A stretch of DNA of 64,000 nucleotides from Streptomyces maremycinicus (GTDB lineage Bacteria; Actinomycetota; Actinomycetes; Streptomycetales; Streptomycetaceae), in contig NZ_BBYG01000015.1 in assembly GCF_001184025.1 (NCBI RefSeq), positions 434,001 to 498,000 on the forward strand, in the 5' to 3' direction. Positions 57,696 through 64,000 of this stretch are shown in pieces. The number at the start of each line of letters is the position of its first letter. The stretch's first letter is position 1. The notes below the pieces were generated by a model. The model made no database searches and was not told the origin of the DNA. It saw only the letters and a list, made by a program, of their open reading frames with translations. The position numbers were made by a program, and so were the translations under genes.

Positions 57696-58499
57696 ATGCT
57701 CGATGCCACCACCCGCTCTGGGGGCACCGCCACGGCCACTCCCCCGGCCATCGCCACGGAGCTCGTCGTCCCCACGCTCGCTCCCGTCATCACGCCCGTC
57801 GCCACGGCGGTCGACGCGCCCGGCGGCCTCGCCGCCCGCTGCGCGAGAGTGCTGCGCTCGCCCTGGTCCCGCTTCGCGCTGCTGGTCACACTGCTCGCGG
57901 CGGCCGCGTCGAGCGTGCTGCTCTTCGAGCCGCAGAAGCTCCTCGCGGACGGCTGGCCACCCCAGTTCGGCGGTCTGGCGGCCACCGCGGTCTTCGCGGT
58001 GGCGTACGGACTGTGCACGGTGGCGTTCGTGCCCCGGCCGCTGTTGAACCTGGCCGCGGGCGCGCTGTTCGGCTCGCAGTGGGGCACCGGCGCGGCGCTG
58101 GCGGGCACCGTGCTGGGGGCCGGGATCGCCTTCGGGCTGGGCCGCCTCCTCGGCCAGGACGCGCTCCGGCCGCTGCTGCGCGGTCGGCTGCTGAAGGCGG
58201 CGGACGGCCAGTTGAGCCGGCACGGCCTGCGCTCGATGCTGGCGGCCCGGCTGTTCCCCGGCGTGCCGTTCTGGGCCGCGAACTACTGCGCCGCCGTCTC
58301 CCGCATGGGGTGGGTGTCCTTCCTCGCGGCGACCGCGCTGGGCTCGATACCCAACACCGCCGCCTACGTCGTCGCCGGGGCCCGCGCCTCGTCGCCGACC
58401 TCGCCGGCCTTCCTGATCGCCATGGGCTGCATCACCCTCCCGGCCCTGGCCGGCGCGGTGGTGGCCTGGCGCAAACGCCACCACCTGCGCCGTCCCTGA
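57696..58499 (+). CDS. TVP38/TMEM64-family membrane protein
   Basis: 267 residues, about six TMs with a VTT domain: LFEPQKLLADGWPPQFGGLAATAVFAVAYGLCTVAFVPRPLLNLAAGALFG, then MLAARLFPGVPFWAANYCAAVSRMGWVSFLAATALGSIPNTAAYVVAGA. A Pro/Ala-rich N terminus precedes. The family is thought to move or scramble lipids. TAGTGT (57684-57689) lies 6 nt before the ATG, so leaderless. Convergent end with the thiolase gene (14 nt). Confidence 0.88.
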   Translation: MLDATTRSGGTATATPPAIATELVVPTLAPVITPVATAVDAPGGLAARCARVLRSPWSRFALLVTLLAAAASSVLLFEPQKLLADGWPPQFGGLAATAVFAVAYGLCTVAFVPRPLLNLAAGALFGSQWGTGAALAGTVLGAGIAFGLGRLLGQDALRPLLRGRLLKAADGQLSRHGLRSMLAARLFPGVPFWAANYCAAVSRMGWVSFLAATALGSIPNTAAYVVAGARASSPTSPAFLIAMGCITLPALAGAVVAWRKRHHLRRP

Positions 58500-58513
58500 G
58501 CCGTGTCACCCCG

Positions 58514-59683
58514 TCAGACGGACTCCAGCACCATCGCGTTGGCGAGGCCGCCCGCCTCACACATCGTCTGGAGCGCGTAGCGGGCGCCGCGTTCGCGCAT
58601 CGCGTGGACGAGCGTCGTCGTCAGCCGGGTACCGCTCGCGCCGAGCGGGTGCCCGAGCGCGATCGCGCCGCCGTGCACATTGACCTTCGCCAGGTCGGCG
58701 CCGGTCTCCTGCCGCCAGGCCAGGACCACGCTGGAGAACGCCTCGTTGACCTCGAAGAGGTCGATGTCGTCGAGCCGCAGCCCCGCCCGGCGCAGCACCT
58801 TCTCCGTCGCAGGGATCACGCCGGTCAGCATCAGCAGCGGGTCCGAGCCGGTGACGGCGAAGCTGTGCAGGCGGGCGAGCGGCCGCAGGCCGAGGCGGGC
58901 GGCGGTCTCGGAGGAGGTGATCAGCACGGCCGAGGCGCCGTCGTTGACCGGGCTCGCGTTGCCCGCGGTGACGTTCCACTCGATCTGCGGGAAGCGCTCG
59001 GCGAACACCGGGTCGTAGTAGGCGGGCCGCAGGCCGGCGAGGATCTCCGGGGTGCTGTCGGGCCGTACGCACTCGTCGCGCGAGACGCCGTCCAGGGGTG
59101 CCACCTCGGCGTCGAAGAGCCCCCGCGCCCAGGCTTCGGCGGCCTTGAGGTGCGAGGAGACGGCGAAGGCGTCCATCTGCTCCCGGGTGATCGACCACTT
59201 GGCGGCGATGAGCTCGGAGCTGATGCCCTGCGGGACGAGCCCCTCCGGGTAGCGCTCGGCGACGCCGGGGCCGAAGGGATCCTTGCCGGGCGGCACGTTG
59301 GACCACATCGGCACCCGGCTCATCGACTCCACTCCGCAGGCGACGACGAGGTCGTACGCGCCGGAGATGACGCCCTGGGCCGCGAAGTGCACGGCCTGCT
59401 GCGAGGAGCCGCACTGCCGGTCGACGGTGGTCGCGGGGACCGTCTCGGGGAAGCCCGCCGAGAGCAGCGCGTAGCGGGTGGTGTTCATGGCCTGCTCGCC
59501 GACCTGGTCGACGGTGCCGCCGATCACGTCGTCGATCAGCGCGGGGTCGACCCCGGAGCGGTCGACGAGGGTGCGCAGGGTGTGGGCGAGGAGTTCGACG
59601 GGGTGGACGTGGGCGAGGGAGCCGTTCGGCTTGCCCTTGCCGATCGGGGTGCGTACGGCTTCGACGATGACTGCGTCACGCAT
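58514..59683 (-). CDS. acetyl-CoA acetyltransferase-like thiolase
   Basis: 389 residues, full-length thiolase. The acylated Cys91 is in DRQCGSSQQAV. The His is in GGAIALGHPLGASG and the second Cys in MCEAGGLAN. NEAF and ASPVNDGAS are also present. The catalytic set is complete. Acyl preference is unknown (beta-oxidation or acetoacetyl-CoA). ATG 59683 has GGAGG 8 nt upstream; longer in-frame starts exist. Divergent from an HxlR regulator, the likely controller. Confidence 0.92.
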   Translation of the reverse strand: MRDAVIVEAVRTPIGKGKPNGSLAHVHPVELLAHTLRTLVDRSGVDPALIDDVIGGTVDQVGEQAMNTTRYALLSAGFPETVPATTVDRQCGSSQQAVHFAAQGVISGAYDLVVACGVESMSRVPMWSNVPPGKDPFGPGVAERYPEGLVPQGISSELIAAKWSITREQMDAFAVSSHLKAAEAWARGLFDAEVAPLDGVSRDECVRPDSTPEILAGLRPAYYDPVFAERFPQIEWNVTAGNASPVNDGASAVLITSSETAARLGLRPLARLHSFAVTGSDPLLMLTGVIPATEKVLRRAGLRLDDIDLFEVNEAFSSVVLAWRQETGADLAKVNVHGGAIALGHPLGASGTRLTTTLVHAMRERGARYALQTMCEAGGLANAMVLESV

Positions 59684-59704
59684 GTGCGGTGCCTCCATGA
59701 CGAG

Positions 59705-59795
59705 CACGAGCAGGGCAGAAACAGGAGCGGGAGCAGGAACAGGGGGGCAGGAGCAGGAGCAGGGGGACAGGAAGGGGAACGGGAACGGGGAACCT
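59705..59795. repeat. purine-rich GAGCAGGAGCAGG-type repeats
   Basis: Purine-rich plus strand with degenerate AGCAGGA and GGGGCAGGA units between the thiolase start and the operator region. It may form part of the thiolase 5' untranslated region (pyrimidine-rich in the RNA). Confidence 0.6.
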
Positions 59796-59835
59796 ACCGA
59801 TGAGTAGGAAATCCGAACTCACCATAACTCCGTGG

Positions 59836-59872
59836 GTTGGAAAATCCAACTAACCCGGATTGGGATTTCCAA
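59836..59872. promoter_or_regulatory. two inverted repeats between thiolase and HxlR genes
   Basis: GTTGGA-AAA-TCCAAC (59836-59850) is perfect. TTGG-N5-CCAA (59860-59872) is a second, partly matching copy, centres about 23 bp apart. They sit just in front of the HxlR -10 (TAGACT, 59881-59886). Candidate HxlR operator for both directions. Confidence 0.55.
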
Positions 59873-59893
59873 CCCTCCCCTAGACTGGCCGTC

Positions 59894-60364
59894 ATGGCCG
59901 CCTCCAGAGACCCGCGCCCCTGCTCGATCGCCGACGCCCTCGCCCTCGTCGGGGAGAAGTACTCCCTGCTCGTCCTGCGGGAGGTGTGCCTGGGCAACGC
60001 CCGCTTCGACCAGCTGGTGCGCAACATCGGCGCCCCGCGCGACATCCTGGCCACCCGGCTGCGCCGCCTCGTCGACGCCGGGATCCTGACCAAGCGGGCC
60101 TACAGCGAGCGTCCGCAGCGCTTCGAGTACCTGCCCACCCAGGCCGGGCTCGAACTGGAACCGGTCCTGATGACCCTGATGGCGTGGGGCGACCGCCATC
60201 TGCGCGGGGACGACGACCGCCCCATGGTGCTCGAGCACGTCTGCGGCAACGAGCTGCGCCCCGTGGTCACCTGCGCGGCCTGCGGCGACCGGGTCCGCCA
60301 CGACGACGTGAGCGCGCACCCCCAGGCACCCGGCTGGACGGTGACGGGCCCGTCGGCCGCCTGA
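59894..60364 (+). CDS. HxlR-family regulator
   Basis: 156 residues. HxlR winged helix: CSIADALALVGEKYSLLVLREVCLGNARFDQLVRNIGAPRDILATRLRRLVDAGIL, with the N-terminal Cys that many redox- or quinone-sensing members use. A C-terminal addition has CGNELRPVVTCAACGDRVRH, four Cys that could bind zinc. ATG 59894 lies 7 nt after a TAGACT -10 box, so probably leaderless. Likely represses itself and the divergent thiolase. Confidence 0.88.
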   Translation: MAASRDPRPCSIADALALVGEKYSLLVLREVCLGNARFDQLVRNIGAPRDILATRLRRLVDAGILTKRAYSERPQRFEYLPTQAGLELEPVLMTLMAWGDRHLRGDDDRPMVLEHVCGNELRPVVTCAACGDRVRHDDVSAHPQAPGWTVTGPSAA

Positions 60365-60479
60365 CGCCACCGCGTCAGCGCAGGTGCAGGCGCAGCCGGG
60401 AGAACACGGCCGTCGGGCCCCTGCCTCGCGGAGCCGCACGGCGCCCGGTGATGACCCGAGGCGAGCCGGCGAGTCGGGC

Positions 60480-61199
60480 TCAGGGCCGCGCGTACACGTC
60501 GAGCCAGCCGCACATGCCGAACCTCCCGTGCGCCGAAGGCTGTTCGGCCCGCACGGCGGCCTCGGCGAGGTGGGACACATCGCCGGCCGAGAGCCGGTCG
60601 AGCTGCTCCGCCGTCGCCCGCGCGGCCGCCCCCGCACCGCGCAGCCAGCGCTCCCGCCACTCGGCGAGCCGGGGTGCCACCAGCGCGGCGGCGGACCGGT
60701 GGAAGGCGGACAGGGCGGCCGCACCGTCCGCCGCCTCGCGCAGCGCCCGGTAACCCTCCATCGCGAGGTCGCGCCGTGCACGGGCGATCCGGGCCTGCTC
60801 CGCCCGCGGGGCGTCGACCGGGATCATGGTCGCGGCGGCGTACGTCGCGGGGTCGGTGAGGTACTCGGGCGGCAGGGTGAGCACCGCGTCGCCGGCCTCC
60901 GGCAGGCCGCCGTTCTGCATCAGGACGGTGATGCGCAGGTCGTCCTCGTGGACCAGCCGGTGGACGGTGCCCGGCGTGAACCAGGCGACCGTGCCCGGCG
61001 CGAGGGGGGTGACCTGGTACCCGGACGCGGTCAGGGTCTGCACCGCGCCGTGCCCGGCGGTGACGACGTACCCCTCCGAACACGTCAGGTGCATATGGGG
61101 GGTTCCGCCGCGCCGACCGTCGGCGGCGGGCCAGTCGTACACGCGCAGCTGCGAGACGGCGACCCCGCCCGGCAGTCCCCCGTACCCGCTCCCGCTCAC
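60480..61199 (-). CDS. cupin-domain protein of the sugar module
   Basis: 239 residues. An N-terminal cupin is seen at about 20-100 (HMHLTCSEGYVVTAGHGAVQTLTASGYQVTPLAPGTVAWFTPGTVHRLVHEDDLRITVLMQNGGLPEAG), then a helical region (ARIARARRDLAMEGYRALREAADG). Metal ligands HMH and a TVHR His are present. Third gene of an operon with the PmoA-like and Gfo/Idh genes. GTG start overlaps the PmoA-like stop (GTGA). Probably a sugar-binding or isomerase-like accessory; function not established. Confidence 0.75.
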   Translation of the reverse strand: MSGSGYGGLPGGVAVSQLRVYDWPAADGRRGGTPHMHLTCSEGYVVTAGHGAVQTLTASGYQVTPLAPGTVAWFTPGTVHRLVHEDDLRITVLMQNGGLPEAGDAVLTLPPEYLTDPATYAAATMIPVDAPRAEQARIARARRDLAMEGYRALREAADGAAALSAFHRSAAALVAPRLAEWRERWLRGAGAAARATAEQLDRLSAGDVSHLAEAAVRAEQPSAHGRFGMCGWLDVYARP

Positions 61200-62125
61200 C
61201 ACGGATGGGCCTCCAGATAGGCGGCGATCTCCTTCCGCCCCCAGGCCCCGTCGGCCACCACCACGCGGTAGCGGCGGGTGAGGGTGTCACCGGGGGCGAG
61301 TTCGAGCTCTTCGAAGAAGGACCAGGAGGGGGCGATGCCCGCGAAGGGCTCGTTGCGGACGAACCAGTGGGCGGGGTGCGCCCCCCGGGCACCGGAGTGG
61401 TCGTTCTCGGGGGCGTGCGCGAACAGGACGGTGGCGTGGCCGTCGGCGCCGTCGTGCTCGCCGGAGAGGGCGAGCCAGGGGCTCTGCGAGGCCATCAGCC
61501 CGGGGCCCTCGCCGTCCGGGCCGATGATCCGGCCGTCCCGGAAGGCGCGCGGGCCCCGCCAGAACAGGCCCGTGTACCCGGCCAGTTCGCGCCCGGCGGT
61601 GGTCGGGCTGCCGAAGCGCAGCGGCTCGTCCCTGCGGTTGGTCACGGCGCTGGTCCAGGTCAGCGCCCAGGATCCGGTCTCCGGTTCGACGTCGTGCACC
61701 TCGATCCGACGTGCCTCGTCCGCCCACAGCTCACCGCTGTGCGGATGCCAGGTCAGCCGTTCCGCGATGACGGCCCCGCCGCCGTCCGCGGACACCTCGT
61801 CGAATCCGATGTGCGCCATCGAACCGACCCGCTCGGGAAGTTCGAGATACCCCTCGCCGTGCACGTACGAGTTGCCGCCCCACAGGTTGGCGCCCGAGAG
61901 GTGCGAGGCGGTCAGCGACAGCCCCTTGTGCCAGCGGTGGTCGTTGGGCCGGTAGTCCGTGACGACGTCACCGGAGAGGGTCCGCAGCGGGTGGATGTAC
62001 GGCCTGGGCGCCTCCCACGCCGCCTCCGGCCGGTAGACGTAGGTGAGCAGCTCGGCGCCGCCGGCCGGGTGGGTCACGGTGACGTGGTCCCCGTGCGCGT
62101 GGACGAGCCGCAGACCGCCGCTCAC
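61196..62125 (-). CDS. PmoA-like protein (DUF6807)
   Basis: 309 residues: YVYRPEAAWEAPRPYIHPLRTLSGDVVTDYRPNDHRWHKGLSLTASHLSGANLWGGNSYVHGEGY, SPTTAGRELAGYTGLFWRGPRAFRDG, ARGAHPAHWFVRNEPFAGIAPSWSFFEE. The HPLRTL...DHRWHKGL and WFVRNEPF segments are typical of the PmoA group, named from methane oxidation loci but common in sugar operons beside Gfo/Idh genes. The fold is beta-rich. Coupled to the neighbours on both sides by GTGA overlaps. Confidence 0.8.
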   Translation of the reverse strand: MSGGLRLVHAHGDHVTVTHPAGGAELLTYVYRPEAAWEAPRPYIHPLRTLSGDVVTDYRPNDHRWHKGLSLTASHLSGANLWGGNSYVHGEGYLELPERVGSMAHIGFDEVSADGGGAVIAERLTWHPHSGELWADEARRIEVHDVEPETGSWALTWTSAVTNRRDEPLRFGSPTTAGRELAGYTGLFWRGPRAFRDGRIIGPDGEGPGLMASQSPWLALSGEHDGADGHATVLFAHAPENDHSGARGAHPAHWFVRNEPFAGIAPSWSFFEELELAPGDTLTRRYRVVVADGAWGRKEIAAYLEAHPW

Positions 62126-63291
62126 GCGGGAACCTCCGCGGTCGTCTCCGCGGTCGTGGCCGGTGCCCAGCCCGGGGCGCCGCCGTGCAGCGCCGTGTAG
62201 TACGGGTCACCCGGTCCGATCTCGCCCCGGCGCACCGTCGTGTCGGTGAACGCCGACTTGTAGAGCGCGCTGATCAGCTCCAGGCTGGTCCGTCCGTCCG
62301 CGCCGCTGCTGCGCGGCCGCACGCCCGCGCGCATGCTCGCGACCAGCTCGCGCAGCTGGGCCAGGTGCGAGCTCGGGACGTCGGGGCCGAAGTCCTGCCA
62401 GGCCGCCGCCAGATCGCCGGGGACGTCCGGGGCGGGCGTGATGTGCCAGTCGGCGTTGGAGTGGCCGTAGAGGTGGGTGAGTTCGACGGTGGCGCGCTCG
62501 CAGTCGATCCGGATGCGGCTGACCTCGTCGGGGCTCAGCACGCTGTTGACGACCGTCGCCAGGGCACCGCTCTCGAAGCGGACCAGGGCCGTGGACACGT
62601 CCTCCGTCTCCACGTCGTGCACGAGCCGGCCGGCCATCGCGCGCACCTCGCTCCACGGGCCCAGCAGGTCGAGCAGCAGGTCCATCTGGTGGATGCCGTG
62701 GCCCATGGCCGGGCCGCCGCCCTCGGTCTGCCAGCGCCCACGCCAGGGCACGGCGTAGTAGGCGGTGTCGCGGTACCAGGTGGTCTGGCAGTGCGCGACC
62801 AGCGGACGCCCGAGGGCCTGCCCGGCGAGCAGCCGCCGCACGTGCCGGGTCCCGGACCCGAAGCGGTGCTGGAAGACGATCGAGGAGTACGGCCCCGCCT
62901 CGGCGCCCTCCTCCGCCTGCACGGCGTCGTAGTCGGCGAGGGTCGGCACCGGCGGCTTCTCGCACCACACCCAGGCGCCGGCCCGCAGCGCCGCCACACT
63001 CTGCCCGCGGTGCAGGGTCGGCGGGGTGCAGATGGTCACCAGGTCGGGGCGCTGCTCGGCCAGCATCCGCTCCAGGTCGGTGTACGCGTGCGGGACCCCG
63101 CTCTGCGCGCAGAAGGCCTCGACGGCGGTGGCATCGATGTCGACGGCCGCCACGACCTCGGTCTCGCCCTCGGCGGCGAGCTGCTGGAGGGCGGGCAGAT
63201 GGGAACCGCGCCCGATCGCGCCGATACCGACGATGGCGGCCCGGACACGGCGGCCGTCGAGCGCGGCAGGCCGCGGAGTGGATGGGGGCAT
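62122..63291 (-). CDS. Gfo/Idh/MocA-family oxidoreductase
   Basis: 389 residues. The Rossmann GIGAIGRGSHLPALQQL (about residues 17-33), EKPP, the conserved GHGIHQMDLLLDLLGPW, and the C-terminal alpha/beta domain mark a sugar or polyol dehydrogenase. It is the first gene of the three-gene operon with PmoA-like and cupin proteins. ATG 63291 is my choice; GGAGGAG lies about 15 nt upstream and an in-frame GTG at 63306 is possible. The promoter carries a LacI-type operator. Confidence 0.88.
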   Translation of the reverse strand: MPPSTPRPAALDGRRVRAAIVGIGAIGRGSHLPALQQLAAEGETEVVAAVDIDATAVEAFCAQSGVPHAYTDLERMLAEQRPDLVTICTPPTLHRGQSVAALRAGAWVWCEKPPVPTLADYDAVQAEEGAEAGPYSSIVFQHRFGSGTRHVRRLLAGQALGRPLVAHCQTTWYRDTAYYAVPWRGRWQTEGGGPAMGHGIHQMDLLLDLLGPWSEVRAMAGRLVHDVETEDVSTALVRFESGALATVVNSVLSPDEVSRIRIDCERATVELTHLYGHSNADWHITPAPDVPGDLAAAWQDFGPDVPSSHLAQLRELVASMRAGVRPRSSGADGRTSLELISALYKSAFTDTTVRRGEIGPGDPYYTALHGGAPGWAPATTAETTAEVPA

Positions 63292-63347
63292 GGACGTGAT
63301 CAGCACTCCTCCGACGTACGGCCGAACGACGACCGGGCGGGCCAGCA

Positions 63348-63399
63348 ACCGATGGGGAAGCGCGCGGTACCTGCATACAGCAAGCGCTTTCCCATCGGT
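63348..63399. promoter_or_regulatory. LacI-type operator and 16-bp inverted repeat upstream of the sugar module
   Basis: AAGCGCTT (63382-63389) inside CAAGCGCTTTCCC is the core of LacI/GalR-family operators. It also forms the right arm of a 16-bp inverted repeat (63348-63363 and 63384-63399, one mismatch, 20-bp spacer) starting ACCGATGGGGAAGCGC. The region lies about 57-108 bp upstream of the first gene of the module. Confidence 0.6.
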
Positions 63400-63419
63400 A
63401 GCAACGTATGCGGCGGCCG

Positions 63420-63962
63420 GGCGGCCGGTCAACCATGGGGACGCCGGTCCGGGCCACCGATCACGCACGTGAGACGCGTGCGGGAGGCCGCGGGGCGGGG
63501 CGGCGACGCACGACGGCCTCCCCGGCGACGCATGACGGCCTCCCCGGCAGGGCGCCGGGGCCCCTGTCACCAGGACCCTGGGATCGCGGCGCCCGGCGCC
63601 CCAGCCCTCTCCGTCAGCGGGGTGCCGACGGACGGCGCACGGCGACCCCGCAAACGGGGCCCTCGGATCGCGGCGCACGGCGGCCTCCTCGGCAGGATGC
63701 CGAGGGGAGCGGCACGCGGCGACCGCGTGAACGGGCTCTGGGGGGCGCGGTGCGGGCGCCGTGTGTGGGGGTTTCTCGGGGCTCGTGCGGCGAGGGGCGG
63801 GTTCGGGCCGGTGGGAGTGCTCGGGGGGCGGCTGCGAAACCCCTGTGCCGGGGCTGTCACCCGGGAACGCTACGCTTCCCTCGGCACACACTTGATCACC
63901 TGATCATCGCGCGCGACGGGCCGACCGTCGCCGTCGCCCTCTCCGATCGGCACTTGGACTCC
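63420..63962. other. long intergenic region before uppP
   Basis: About 540 bp with no convincing gene. It contains CGGCGACGCA-GACGGCCTCCCC repeated twice (about 63499-63545), further GC-rich inverted patches to 63735, and TGATCA-CC-TGATCA at 63893-63906. Open frames here lack normal Streptomyces codon use. Confidence 0.5.
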
Positions 63963-63970
63963 GTAACCTC

Positions 63971-64000
63971 ATGTCTTGGTTTGAATCCCTCATCCTCGGA
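63971..64000 (+). CDS. uppP: undecaprenyl-diphosphatase UppP/BacA, first 10 codons (partial)
   Basis: Starts MSWFESLILG at the ATG 63971 and runs off the window. This matches the start of Streptomyces UppP proteins (MSWFESLxLGLVQGLTEFLP-type). UppP dephosphorylates undecaprenyl diphosphate for cell-wall lipid recycling. Only ten residues are visible, so the call is tentative. Confidence 0.65.
   Translation, partial: MSWFESLILG

Noticed and set aside
63567..63860. Minus-strand 97-codon frame before uppP
   Set aside because: Pro/Arg-rich translation without a ribosome site or domain; more likely non-coding.
63893..63906. TGATCA-CC-TGATCA as an operator of uppP
   Set aside because: Short palindromes that may be chance; kept only as a note in the intergenic entry.

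Overview
The window is high-GC (roughly 70-75% by eye) actinobacterial chromosome, almost certainly Streptomyces. The support is strong third-position GC bias, many GTG/TTG starts, ATGA/GTGA overlaps, start codons lying 6-8 nt behind TAGxxT-type -10 boxes (leaderless transcripts), a divergent third EF-Tu, a mycelium-type load of GntR/Lrp/LuxR/ROK/ArsR/HxlR regulators, and an F420/FMN-type LLM oxidoreductase. Gene order looks like an ordinary core-to-arm chromosomal segment. I found no rRNA, tRNA, CRISPR array, insertion sequence, phage or biosynthetic cluster.

Layout: 1-2.1 kb is the end of a biotin operon (bioB tail, bioA, bioD). 2.1-5.3 kb is a LuxR-family regulator divergent from a secreted lipase. 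5.4-6.7 kb has a methyltransferase and a two-gene toxin-antitoxin-like unit with a degenerate Fic motif. 6.8-10.3 kb is a MacB/FtsX-type ABC exporter. 10.3-17.6 kb has an LLM oxidoreductase, a GNAT, two translationally coupled CNNM/CorC-type membrane proteins with a short leader ORF, an SGNH hydrolase, purB and a mug-type uracil glycosylase. 18-24 kb holds ROK and GntR regulators, an alpha/beta hydrolase and a divergent EamA/MocR pair. 24-27.4 kb has a Tat-exported PhoD phosphatase and an ACT-GNAT fusion. 27.6-32.3 kb has two Lrp regulators, each divergent from a sulfur-related enzyme (a gamma-lyase and a rhodanese), and a DUF885 peptidase-like protein. 32.3-36.4 kb is sbcC-sbcD. 36.6-48.4 kb is a mixed stretch of transport, regulation and detoxification genes, including a degenerate cysteinyl-tRNA-synthetase-like protein coupled to a SixA phosphatase and an ArsR/CDF metal pair. 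48.7-50.6 kb encodes an unusual membrane protein joining sigma-factor-like, zinc anti-sigma-like and ricin-lectin parts. 51-56 kb has galU, a hotdog thioesterase, a membrane lipoprotein-like protein, a spermidine-synthase-like protein and tuf3. 56.3-60.4 kb has a DNA-alkylation-repair-like protein, a TVP38 protein and a thiolase divergent from an HxlR regulator. 60.5-63.3 kb is a three-gene sugar module (Gfo/Idh dehydrogenase, PmoA-like protein, cupin) behind a LacI-type operator. The window ends in the first codons of an uppP-like gene.

Many divergent gene pairs carry readable inverted repeats in their shared promoters. Many intergenic gaps carry short GC-rich tandem repeats. The best candidates for new biology are the sigma/anti-sigma/lectin fusion, the CysRS-like relic protein, the membrane-anchored ACT-acetyltransferase, the degenerate Fic/RHH pair and the leader ORF of the CNNM operon. 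No complete novel multi-gene system stands out beyond these. All start codons are my choice from sequence context.
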